The notes under the pieces were generated by a model, which was given only the letters and a program-made list of their open reading frames with translations, was not told the DNA's origin and did not search any database. Shown here piece after piece: positions 1-6,806 of a stretch of 42,384 bases of DNA. The translations under genes and the position numbers were made by a program. Source of the DNA: Oscillospiraceae bacterium (GTDB taxonomy: Bacteria; Bacillota; Clostridia; Oscillospirales; CAG-272); the NCBI GenBank assembly GCA_015063725.1, contig SVTP01000020.1, positions 1 through 42,384 of the forward strand, written 5' to 3'. The number at the start of each line of letters is the position of its first letter. Within the stretch, counting starts at the first letter, position 1.

Positions 1-11
1 CGCATCCCAAT

Positions 12-194
12 CACGCCGAAGGCGTGTATATCATCCGCAACTTGTTGCGGTATATCATCAATGCGAAGCATTGTATATCATCAAGCCGCAGGAGAGATAC
101 AGCCCCAAAGGGGCTGATGAGATACAAGGGCGGTTTGCCGCCCTTGATGATATACACGACTGCGTCGTGATGATATGCCAAGCCTGCGGCTTGG
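12..194. repeat. Array of short hairpins with common linkers
   Basis: Seven short inverted repeats follow one another: 12-26 (CACGCC/GGCGTG), 35-50, 59-73, 101-115, 125-146, 155-169 and 178-194. Each stem is 6-9 bp with a 3-4 nt loop, and the stem sequences differ from one another. Linkers in the left half read TATATCATC; those in the right half read GATGATATA, the exact reverse complement, so the whole array has mirror symmetry around about position 95. One unit (about 83-100) appears degenerate. No coding frame fits the region. It lies just beyond the tRNA-Val terminator. This is most likely a non-coding dispersed repeat that would form a multi-hairpin structure. Its function is unknown. 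Confidence 0.8.
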
Positions 195-200
195 ATAAAT

Positions 201-237
201 AAAAAAGGAACTTTTGGTAAACAAAAGTTCCTTTTTT
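201..237 (-). terminator. Terminator of tRNA-Val
   Basis: A perfect inverted repeat with an AAAAAAGGAACTTTTG arm and a 5-nt loop lies directly after the tRNA CCA end. In the minus direction it ends in a run of T. Confidence 0.85.
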
Positions 238-239
238 GT

Positions 240-316
<77 letters not shown>

Positions 317-328
317 GTAACGGTGTAT

Positions 329-357
329 ATTATAACATAGTCTTGAGAGTTTGTCAA
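329..357 (-). promoter_or_regulatory. Sigma-A promoter of tRNA-Val
   Basis: On the minus strand TTGACA (357-352) and TATAAT (334-329) are separated by exactly 17 bp. Both hexamers match consensus, and the promoter sits 12 bp upstream of the tRNA. Confidence 0.9.
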
Positions 358-415
358 GAGCCTATCACGATTTTTTTGCTTGAAAATGTAACAAAATAAG
401 AGGTTTTTTCAAAAC

Positions 416-460
416 TGCAAGGATGCCGCGCGCCGGTTATGGGCGCGGCATCCTTGCAAG
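416..460 (-). terminator. Terminator after the AraC / small-gene unit
   Basis: A long GC-rich inverted repeat (GCAAGGATGCCGCGC paired with its complement) lies 12 bp past the stop of the gene at 472. In the minus direction it is followed by a short T-rich stretch. Confidence 0.75.
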
Positions 461-471
461 GCTTTGGTATG

Positions 472-759
472 TCAACCGCTCCAGGTGGATGAGGAGTAGG
501 TGATGTTGTTCTGTTTGCAAAATTCCCAAAAGAGACGATCACTGAAATTGCGAGTGAATGCTTGCTCGATCATGCTATCCAGACTGCCTTTGTATTCCTT
601 TTTCAGTGCAACAACGAGTTTTTTTGAGTTTTCTTCATCCAAGTAATAGGTTTTTTCAAAATCTCCGCCACCAAACTCGGAAACACCAAAATCAACGTAT
701 TCGATGGTGATTTTCCCTGCTTTTTTGGTGACCGAAAAGCCGCTTGTTCCCTCTCGCAT
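472..759 (-). CDS. Small hypothetical protein, 95 aa
   Basis: I do not recognise a family. The product is a small, charged, soluble protein with no signal peptide or membrane segment. It contains a beta-like N-terminal part (ITIEYVDFGVSEFGGGDFEKTYYLD) broken by glycines, followed by a helical, lysine-rich part ending in YSSSTWSG. The start ATG at 759 is supported by a GGGAGG ribosome binding site 5 nt upstream. It begins 21 bp after the stop of the AraC-type regulator and ends just before a strong terminator, so the two are probably co-transcribed. Any role in the regulator's pathway is inference from position only. Confidence 0.7.
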   Translation of the reverse strand: MREGTSGFSVTKKAGKITIEYVDFGVSEFGGGDFEKTYYLDEENSKKLVVALKKEYKGSLDSMIEQAFTRNFSDRLFWEFCKQNNITYSSSTWSG

Positions 760-780
760 AAGATCCTCCCTGCTGTGTTT

Positions 781-1515
781 TTATTGCGCTTTTTTGCTTT
801 CAAAGCGCTTCATTGCCTTCCAAAAGCCGGAGTAGGAGCGGTAGCCGACGTATTTGGCGATCTGCTCGAGCGATGCGTTCTCTGCCTGCATCAGTTGGTT
901 TGCGATGCGCATACGCACGGCGACAAGCTCCTCGCGGAAGCTATGTCCCGTATATTGCAGAACCAGTCTTTCGGCGTGTCTCTCGGAGATGTGAAGCTGC
1001 TCGGCAAGGTCGGAAAGGTACACGTCCTTATCGTAGTTGAGAATGAAAAATTCGCTGATGAGGAAGTTATAATCCTTAATTTCGGTAACGCCGATATGCT
1101 CCTGACGGTAGAGACTGCAAAACAGGGGAATATAAAGCGCCACAGAGCTGTAATTGCCCGTAAATCGGCACCTTTGAATTTCGTCAAAAAAGGTTTTTAC
1201 GATGCCTGCCTCGACGGGATAGGTGCGAAGTTGATCGGCTTGACAGTCGGTTTGATAAGCAATGTGTAGCAGATTTTCATCCTGATACGTGCAGCAATGC
1301 ATATGGGGCGCGGGAATGGTCAGGATCGCGGGGCCGACTACGGTCAAGGTGTGATTGTCGATCCGGAACTCTACCCTGCCTTCTCCTATGACGTGTACTT
1401 CTGTATAGTTGTGCTTGTGCAAAGAGGTATCTGTTTTTGGGGAGACGTAAAAGCCGTCCTGCAAAAAGGCTTTATAGTCCCTCTCAATCATTTTAAAAGA
1501 TAATTCGTAGTGCAT
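781..1515 (-). CDS. AraC family transcriptional regulator
   Basis: A cytoplasmic DNA-binding regulator of about 244 aa. The N-terminal half is cupin-like (HKHNYTEVHVIGEGRVEFRIDNH), typical of the sugar-sensing AraC arm. The C-terminal ~100 residues hold two helix-turn-helix motifs (LSDLAEQLHISERHAERLV and LEQIAKYVGYRSYSGFWKAMKRF), the AraC signature. The reading frame stays open to a TTG at 1581, but the matching promoter places the transcript start near 1589, too close for that codon. ATG at 1515 (weak GGAAA upstream) or ATG at 1536 is therefore more likely; neither has a strong ribosome binding site. It faces the sialidase-like/nanA-like operon, with promoters overlapping head-on, so it probably controls that operon and may be auto-regulated through promoter competition. 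The substrate sensed is unknown. Confidence 0.88.
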   Translation of the reverse strand: MHYELSFKMIERDYKAFLQDGFYVSPKTDTSLHKHNYTEVHVIGEGRVEFRIDNHTLTVVGPAILTIPAPHMHCCTYQDENLLHIAYQTDCQADQLRTYPVEAGIVKTFFDEIQRCRFTGNYSSVALYIPLFCSLYRQEHIGVTEIKDYNFLISEFFILNYDKDVYLSDLAEQLHISERHAERLVLQYTGHSFREELVAVRMRIANQLMQAENASLEQIAKYVGYRSYSGFWKAMKRFESKKAQ

Positions 1516-1565
1516 AATGATTTCCAAACAAGACATCGAGATTTCATTTTTGTCGTGTAGGCTTA

Positions 1566-1594
1566 TTGCAATACAGGACAAAATGATGTATAAT
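1566..1594 (+). promoter_or_regulatory. Sigma-A promoter of the BNR/nanA operon
   Basis: TTGCAA (1566-1571), a 17-bp spacer, then a perfect TATAAT (1589-1594). The predicted start near 1601 gives a leader of about 35 nt carrying the AAGGAG at 1623. Confidence 0.75.
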
Positions 1595-1595
1595 T

Positions 1596-1624
1596 ATTGT
1601 AGCACACCAAAGATGGATTGTCAA
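1596..1624 (-). promoter_or_regulatory. Sigma-A promoter of the AraC regulator, facing the operon promoter
   Basis: On the minus strand TTGACA (1624-1619), 17 bp, TACAAT (1601-1596). Its -10 is one base from the -10 of the opposing plus-strand promoter. Its -35 overlaps the ribosome binding site of the next gene, so the two promoters probably cannot be occupied together. Confidence 0.75.
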
Positions 1625-1635
1625 GGAGATTTTGT

Positions 1636-2733
1636 ATGAAAATTGCGCACATTGGTGAAAAAAAGGTCATTATGAGTGCCCCTGCAATGCGAAACAACTA
1701 TTTTGCCTGGCCCAGTGCCAAGCGCTTGCAGGACGGGAGAATTGCGGTGGGTGCTTCGGGATTTCGCCTGCGACACGTATGTCCGTTTGGTAAAGCCGTT
1801 ATAATGACAAGCGAGGATGATGGAGAAACCTACTCCCTCCCCTCCCCCGTGATCGACACTTGCCTTGACGACCGCGATTGCGGCATTGCCACTTTTGGTA
1901 AGAGCGGTGTGATCGTGACCTCCTTCAACAACACCGTCAACTTTCAAAGGTATCACGCAACAAAGGAGGACAAGCTCCATCTTGACAGTATCTCTCCAGA
2001 GGACGAAGCGCGCGATCTCGGCGCAACCTTTCGTATCAGTCACGACGGTGGACGGACGTTTGGTTCGATCCATAAAAGTCCCGTTACCTCTCCGCACGGT
2101 CCGATTGAGTTGAAAGACGGAACAGTGATGTGGCTCGGGCGTACTTTCAGCTCTGAAAACGCTCGCATGGATACCGACTGCGTCAAGGCGTACCGTCTGA
2201 ACACCGAGGACGGCAGCATGGAGTATCTCGGTGAGATCGAAAACATCGAAATCGAGGGGCAAAAGGCGCTCTCCTGCGAGCCGTATGCCATAGAATTGGA
2301 TGACGGAACGATTTTGGCGCACATTCGCGTGCAGTGCTACCCCATCAAGGTATTTACGCTCTATCAATCCAAGTCCACCGACGGTGGCAGGACTTGGAGC
2401 ACGCCGCGTCAAATCCTCGCTCGCGAGGGCGGTGCACCTGCACATCTCTTGCGCCATTCCTCGGGACTGCTCATCTGCACCTACGGTTATCGCGGTGAGC
2501 CGATGAGAACGCCGCCCTTTGGCATTAAGGTAATGTTTAGTCAAGATAATGGCGAAACATGGAGCAAAAGTGAAAATATTTATGGAAACGAGGTCAGCCT
2601 GGATCTTGGCTACCCTTCAACGGTGGAGTTAAAAGACGGAAGCCTTTTGACAGTCTTTTACGCACATCTTGCCCCCGACGAGCCTGCCGTAATTTTACAA
2701 CAGAAATGGAGACTGGAAAATGATGAGATTTAG
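1636..2733 (+). CDS. BNR-repeat, sialidase-like protein (no signal peptide)
   Basis: A 365-aa beta-propeller protein of the exo-alpha-sialidase superfamily. Four Asp-box (SxDxGxT[WF]) repeats are visible: SEDDGETY, SHDGGRTF, STDGGRTW and SQDNGETW. The start ATG at 1636 follows AAGGAG by 7 nt; there is also an upstream in-frame start at 1618 without a site. There is no signal peptide or anchor, so it should be cytoplasmic. The N-terminal position that holds the [FY]RIP motif in classic sialidases reads YFAWP here, so the usual arginine is missing and activity on sialosides is not assured. It overlaps the following aldolase gene by 14 bp, indicating tight co-translation. Possible roles are a cytosolic sialidase/trans-sialidase-like enzyme or another propeller hydrolase acting on an imported glycan. 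Confidence 0.8.
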   Translation: MKIAHIGEKKVIMSAPAMRNNYFAWPSAKRLQDGRIAVGASGFRLRHVCPFGKAVIMTSEDDGETYSLPSPVIDTCLDDRDCGIATFGKSGVIVTSFNNTVNFQRYHATKEDKLHLDSISPEDEARDLGATFRISHDGGRTFGSIHKSPVTSPHGPIELKDGTVMWLGRTFSSENARMDTDCVKAYRLNTEDGSMEYLGEIENIEIEGQKALSCEPYAIELDDGTILAHIRVQCYPIKVFTLYQSKSTDGGRTWSTPRQILAREGGAPAHLLRHSSGLLICTYGYRGEPMRTPPFGIKVMFSQDNGETWSKSENIYGNEVSLDLGYPSTVELKDGSLLTVFYAHLAPDEPAVILQQKWRLENDEI

Positions 2734-3601
2734 TGGTGTAATGCCGGCTTTGGTATCCCCTTTGGATGCCAACGAAAAAATAAAGGTTCCCGTACTGAAG
2801 CAGCTCCTCGGTGACCTTTTGGCAAAAGGTGCTGACGGATTTTACCTTTGCGGTGCTACGGGCGAAGGAATTGCTATTAAGACAGAAGAACGTATGATCC
2901 TTGCTGAAGAAGCCATCAAGGCCGTTGACGGTCGCAAACCTTGTATTGTGCAGGTGGCATCGGGCAACTTTGAGGATGCCATTCGTCTTGCCAAACACGC
3001 AGAACAGGTGGGCGCGGCGGCGATTTCGGCAACGCCTCCCCTGTTCTTCTCCTATGACAAGGACGACGTTTACAACTACTACAAAAAGCTTGCCGACGCG
3101 GTATCCATCCCCATGATGATTTACTACAATCCCGCAGCAGGCTTCCATATCAATGCGGATATTGCCGCAAAGATGTTTGAAATTGACAACGTGACGGCAA
3201 TTAAGTGGACGAGCTCGGATTATTATCAAATGATGCGCTTGCGCGACCTTACCCATGGCGAGATGAACATTATCAACGGCCCCGATGAGATGCTTTTGAT
3301 GGGGCTTTCGGCAGGGGCGGACGGGGGTATTGGCACGACCTACAACTTTATGTTTGATATCATCCGCGGCATTTACGATAACTTTGTAAGGGGTGATCTT
3401 GAGACTGCAAGAGAATATCAAACACGTGCCATTCGCATCATTTCGGTTCTGCTTGGTTACAAGATCATTCCTGCGGCAAAAGCAGTTCTTGAAGCGCAAG
3501 GCTATGCCGTTGGCAACGCCACCTTCCCCATGAAGCGTTATTCCGACGAGGAAAAGGCAACCATCGTTGCAAAAATGAGAGAAGCAGGGTTGGAGATATA
3601 A
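2720..3601 (+). CDS. nanA: N-acetylneuraminate lyase-like aldolase (DHDPS family)
   Basis: A 293-aa class I aldolase of the DapA/NanA superfamily, expected to be a cytoplasmic (beta/alpha)8 barrel that cleaves N-acetylneuraminate to ManNAc and pyruvate. It shows the Schiff-base lysine in AIKWTSSDY, the catalytic tyrosine in IYYNPAAG, and the GATGEG carboxylate-binding loop. The NGPDEMLL segment matches the sugar-binding GFDEM of known neuraminate lyases better than DapA, and IGTTYN matches the IGSTFN that follows. The first loop has Ala where E. coli NanA has Ser (GSTGE), so a related 2-keto-sugar acid substrate remains possible. It overlaps the upstream BNR gene. No nanE, nanK or sialic-acid transporter lies alongside, so the pathway would need genes elsewhere. 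Confidence 0.85.
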   Translation: MMRFSGVMPALVSPLDANEKIKVPVLKQLLGDLLAKGADGFYLCGATGEGIAIKTEERMILAEEAIKAVDGRKPCIVQVASGNFEDAIRLAKHAEQVGAAAISATPPLFFSYDKDDVYNYYKKLADAVSIPMMIYYNPAAGFHINADIAAKMFEIDNVTAIKWTSSDYYQMMRLRDLTHGEMNIINGPDEMLLMGLSAGADGGIGTTYNFMFDIIRGIYDNFVRGDLETAREYQTRAIRIISVLLGYKIIPAAKAVLEAQGYAVGNATFPMKRYSDEEKATIVAKMREAGLEI

Positions 3602-3602
3602 A

Positions 3603-3866
3603 GTGATTATGAAAAACAAATATAGTGAACTGCCTGTTGAAGAGCAACTAAGGAAACGTAAAAAAGAAAACAGAACATTATTCATTAGTGCTATTATTTG
3701 TACAATTGTTATTGTCGCTGTTTCAATTGTCTTTTTTGTTTATGAATTAGATAAGGCTATAGCAATCGGGTTCTTGGCTTTATTACCTTTTTCTTGGTGG
3801 ATAGGTTATTATATTCCGAAAAAAGAAAATGATAAAAAAATCAAAGAACTAGGAAAAAGACAATAA
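3603..3866 (+). CDS. Small two-helix membrane protein, 87 aa
   Basis: An unrecognised small membrane protein with a charged N terminus (LRKRKKENR), two hydrophobic segments (about residues 26-47 and 52-69) and a lysine-rich C terminus. The GTG at 3603 has a GGAG 7 nt upstream, inside the end of the aldolase gene, and starts one base after its stop; ATG at 3609 is the alternative. It is therefore translated from the nanA-type operon. It is markedly more AT-rich than its neighbours, which suggests a separate origin. Its role is unknown. Confidence 0.65.
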   Translation: MIMKNKYSELPVEEQLRKRKKENRTLFISAIICTIVIVAVSIVFFVYELDKAIAIGFLALLPFSWWIGYYIPKKENDKKIKELGKRQ

Positions 3867-3908
3867 AAATTGTGTAGAGAATATGGTTTCGGCATAACAG
3901 GAAGCAAT

Positions 3909-3945
3909 AAAACGCCACAGACAGTTTGGTTGTCTGTGGCGTTTT
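3909..3945. terminator. Bidirectional terminator between the nanA operon and spoIVA
   Basis: A 15-bp perfect stem (AAAACGCCACAGACA and complement) with A-rich and T-rich flanks works in both directions between two convergent genes. Confidence 0.9.
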
Positions 3946-3949
3946 ATTA

Positions 3950-5428
3950 TTACAGAAGAATACAAATCAGTCCGTTACTACCCTCGTTGATGATGCGCTC
4001 AAGCGTTTCGGAAAGCTTTTTGCGCGATTCCTCGGGCATGTGCTCCAGCTTGTTGTGCAGTCCCTCGTTGATAAGCTCGTAAAGGGATTTGCCAAACAGA
4101 TTCGAGCCCCAAATGCTCTTGGGATCTTCTTCAAATTCTTTGAGAAGATAGCGAACCATATCCTCGGTTTGCTGCTCGGTGCCCACCATGGGGTTGATCT
4201 CTGCGGCAATGTTGGCGCGGATCATGTGAACCGACTGTGCCGCCGCGCGGAGCTTGACGCCGTAGCCACCTGCCTGCTTGACGATCTGCGGCTCTTCAAG
4301 ATGCAGATCCTCAACGTCGGGCATGACAATGCCATAACCGCGCTCGTTGACCTCTTCAAGCGCCTGTGCAACCTTATCATATTTTTCCTTCATTGCCGCA
4401 AGGTCGCAAAGAAGCGCGATCAGCTCCTCCTCACTCTCTACCGCAAATCCGCTCAATTCGCTGATGATGTCATAATACAGTCCGTCCTTCATCAAGAGCG
4501 AGACGGTCGCCTTGCCTGTGCCAAGGTCTAAAATATCGATGTTTGCGCGCTCCACGTACTCGTTATCTGCCATATTTTCGAAAGCGGCTTTGACGTCGCC
4601 TGCGCGCTTGATGTTCTCGGCACAGCGACAAACAGACGTGCGCACCGCCGTGCGGATGCGATGATGTGCATCCAGGGCGCGCATCCATTCAGGGCACTTT
4701 ACGCTAATCTCGGTTACGGGAAACTCCTCAAGGACCAACCCAAGAATGTGGCGAATATCCTCGGCATCCAGATCCAAGCAGCTGACAAGCGCCACGGGAA
4801 CACCGTATTTTTCTTCCAATGCATAAGCAAGCGTGCGTGCGGCTTCCCCCTCGGGATGCGCGGAATTGAGGATGATGGCAAAGGGCTTGCCCAGTGCCTT
4901 GAGTTCCCCAACGATGCGCTCCTCGGCTTCGACGTAGGCATCGCGCTCGATGTCACCGATAGAGCCGTCGGTAGTGATGAGCATACCGATGGTAGAGTGT
5001 TCGGTAATGACCTTGTGCGTGCCCATTTCTGCGGCTTCGGCAAATGGCATGGGTTCCTCACGCCAAGGGGTGCGCACCATGCGCGGCTGACCGTTCTCGA
5101 TCGTTCCCATGGCATCGGGGATCAGATACCCCACGCAATCAATCATGCGCACGCGCATCTGTGCGTTGTTATCCAGCACAACAGGCACGGCTTCTTCGGG
5201 TATAAACTTTGGCTCGGTGGTCATAACCGTTTTTCCCGCCGCCGACTGCGGAAGCTCGTCACGTGCGCGGTCACGGGAGTAGCCCTCCCCTATATTTGGA
5301 AGCACGACCGCTTCCATAAAACGTTTGATGAAAGTGGATTTACCACTCCGAACAGGTCCTACTACTCCTACGTAAATATCTCCGCCCGTCCGCTCGGCAA
5401 TATCCGTATAAATCGAATGCTCAGGCAT
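3950..5428 (-). CDS. spoIVA: Stage IV sporulation protein A
   Basis: The morphogenetic ATPase that polymerises on the forespore surface to form the basement layer of the spore coat. The length from the chosen ATG (492 aa) equals that of the Bacillus subtilis protein as I recall it. The Walker A motif GPVRSGKST falls at residues 24-32 with the catalytic Lys at 30. The extreme C terminus NGLICILL resembles the conserved membrane-proximal tail. The start at 5428 is set by GGGAGG 7 nt upstream; the frame is open further but lacks a site there. Upstream on the minus strand CATATAGT (5466-5459) resembles a sigma-E -10 box, which would suit mother-cell expression, but no convincing -35 is seen. It shares a 179-bp intergenic region with the divergent acyltransferase gene. 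Confidence 0.97.
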   Translation of the reverse strand: MPEHSIYTDIAERTGGDIYVGVVGPVRSGKSTFIKRFMEAVVLPNIGEGYSRDRARDELPQSAAGKTVMTTEPKFIPEEAVPVVLDNNAQMRVRMIDCVGYLIPDAMGTIENGQPRMVRTPWREEPMPFAEAAEMGTHKVITEHSTIGMLITTDGSIGDIERDAYVEAEERIVGELKALGKPFAIILNSAHPEGEAARTLAYALEEKYGVPVALVSCLDLDAEDIRHILGLVLEEFPVTEISVKCPEWMRALDAHHRIRTAVRTSVCRCAENIKRAGDVKAAFENMADNEYVERANIDILDLGTGKATVSLLMKDGLYYDIISELSGFAVESEEELIALLCDLAAMKEKYDKVAQALEEVNERGYGIVMPDVEDLHLEEPQIVKQAGGYGVKLRAAAQSVHMIRANIAAEINPMVGTEQQTEDMVRYLLKEFEEDPKSIWGSNLFGKSLYELINEGLHNKLEHMPEESRKKLSETLERIINEGSNGLICILL

Positions 5429-5536
5429 CTCAAAACCTCCCATATATCGCGTTGGTACACTATATGGCGGACTTGTCAACTTTAGAACAAAATTTAAAAA
5501 TCCCCTTTTTCGATTGGCGAAGAATTTGCAAAAAGA

Positions 5537-5565
5537 TTGACAAAAAGACAGTTTGGTGGTATAAT
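5537..5565 (+). promoter_or_regulatory. Sigma-A promoter of the acyltransferase gene
   Basis: Perfect TTGACA (5537-5542) and TATAAT (5560-5565) with a 17-bp spacer, about 43 bp before the start codon. Confidence 0.9.
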
Positions 5566-5607
5566 ACAAATAACAATAAAAAGACTTTTTTGCAGGAGGT
5601 TGACGGA

Positions 5608-6753
5608 TTGAGTAAGAAACTGAATTTTTTTACTGCCCTTTTACGTCCCGTTGGCTACACGGTTGCCAAACTGAAATTCAAATACAAATACAAGAAGGCA
5701 AAGGACTTGCCCGAGAATTATATTGTACTCTCGAACCACGTTACCGACTTTGACCCCATTTTTGTGGGACTGAGCTTTGATCGGCAAATGTACTACGTTG
5801 CCAGCGAGCACATCACACGCTGGGGTTGGCTCTACAAGGTTTTGAACTTTGTGTTTGAGCCCATCATTCGCTACAAGGCAACAGTTGCCGCCTCAACGGT
5901 TATGGACATTTTGCGCAAGGTTCGCAAGGGCAATAACGTTTGCATTTTTGCCGAGGGCGTGCGCAACTGGGACGGTGTAACCGCTCCCGTTGTCCCTGCC
6001 ACGGCACAGCTGATCAAATCCGCTCGTTGCGGACTTGTGACCTATCGCATTGAGGGCGGATACTTTGCGAGCCCCAACTGGGCGTCCTCAGGCAACACTC
6101 GACGTGGCAAGGTTTACGGCGCTCCCGTTGGCGTTTATACAAAGGAAGACTTGGCAAAGATGACCGTTGCGGAAATTGATGAAATTATCAAGCGCGATCT
6201 GCACGAGGATGCGTATACACGCCAAGCCGTTGAGAGAAATCGCTATCCTTCCCAAAAGCGCGCCGAGGGAATGGAAAGTCTCATCTTCCTCTGCCCTCAC
6301 TGCCACGCACACGGCACATTGGCATCAAAGAAGGATACCGTTACCTGCTCCGCTTGCGGTGGATCATTCACCTATGACGAATACGGCATGCTGGACGGTA
6401 TTCCCTACAAAACGGTTTATGAACTGAACCAATGGCAACGCGGCGAGCTTGCAAAGGATGTGGAAAACGGCATCTCTTATACCGCTCCCAATGCGTCTCT
6501 CTTTACCATTGAGGGACACGAGCTCAAAGCCGTTTGCGAGGGCGATGCACACATCACACCCGACACCATTACCATCTCTGACGTGACGATCCCCCTCTCC
6601 ACCATCTCGGATATGGGCATGCACGGTCGCAGAACCCTGATCTTTTCAACTACTGACAACTATTACGAGCTCAAGGTTCCCAAGGGACAAAACATGGTCA
6701 AGTTTATGTATTACCGCGAGTTTGTAAAAGCCAAAGCCGAAACAAAAGAATAA
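5608..6753 (+). CDS. PlsC-like acyltransferase with C-terminal zinc ribbon
   Basis: A 381-aa protein whose first ~220 residues belong to the 1-acylglycerol-3-phosphate O-acyltransferase family, which adds the second acyl chain in phospholipid synthesis at the membrane. The catalytic HX4D is visible as SNHVTDFD (His44, Asp49), and the phosphate-binding EGxR motif as FAEGVRN (Glu116, Arg119). A four-cysteine zinc ribbon follows (Cys229, Cys232, Cys247, Cys250), then ~130 residues that look mainly beta and are not recognised. Typical PlsC proteins of ~200-250 aa lack this tail. The start is TTG at 5608, 8 nt after a perfect AGGAGG. It is a single gene with its own promoter and terminator. A specialised acyl acceptor or a regulatory role for the tail is inference. 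Confidence 0.85.
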   Translation: MSKKLNFFTALLRPVGYTVAKLKFKYKYKKAKDLPENYIVLSNHVTDFDPIFVGLSFDRQMYYVASEHITRWGWLYKVLNFVFEPIIRYKATVAASTVMDILRKVRKGNNVCIFAEGVRNWDGVTAPVVPATAQLIKSARCGLVTYRIEGGYFASPNWASSGNTRRGKVYGAPVGVYTKEDLAKMTVAEIDEIIKRDLHEDAYTRQAVERNRYPSQKRAEGMESLIFLCPHCHAHGTLASKKDTVTCSACGGSFTYDEYGMLDGIPYKTVYELNQWQRGELAKDVENGISYTAPNASLFTIEGHELKAVCEGDAHITPDTITISDVTIPLSTISDMGMHGRRTLIFSTTDNYYELKVPKGQNMVKFMYYREFVKAKAETKE

Positions 6754-6765
6754 AAAGCCACAAAA

Positions 6766-6792
6766 AAGCCCTCGCGCAAAGCGCGAGGGCTT
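6766..6792. terminator. Terminator shared by the acyltransferase and the ABC operon
   Basis: GCCCTCGCGC and its complement form a 10-bp perfect stem with a 3-nt loop. The minus-strand reading ends in TTTTTT, so it serves the ABC transporter operon best, and the plus-strand gene more weakly. Confidence 0.85.
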
Positions 6793-6806
6793 CATTTGTT
6801 TGCCGA

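Noticed and set aside
12-194. CRISPR array
   Set aside because: No constant repeat of 25-40 bp and no regular spacers; the constant parts are 9-bp linkers and the variable parts are self-complementary hairpins.
1516-1581. N-terminal extension of the AraC regulator from TTG at 1581
   Set aside because: The matching promoter would start the transcript about 8 nt upstream, leaving no room for a ribosome binding site.
5429-5569. Longer SpoIVA from 5569
   Set aside because: The GGGAGG site and Walker A position both support the ATG at 5428, giving the family's usual length.
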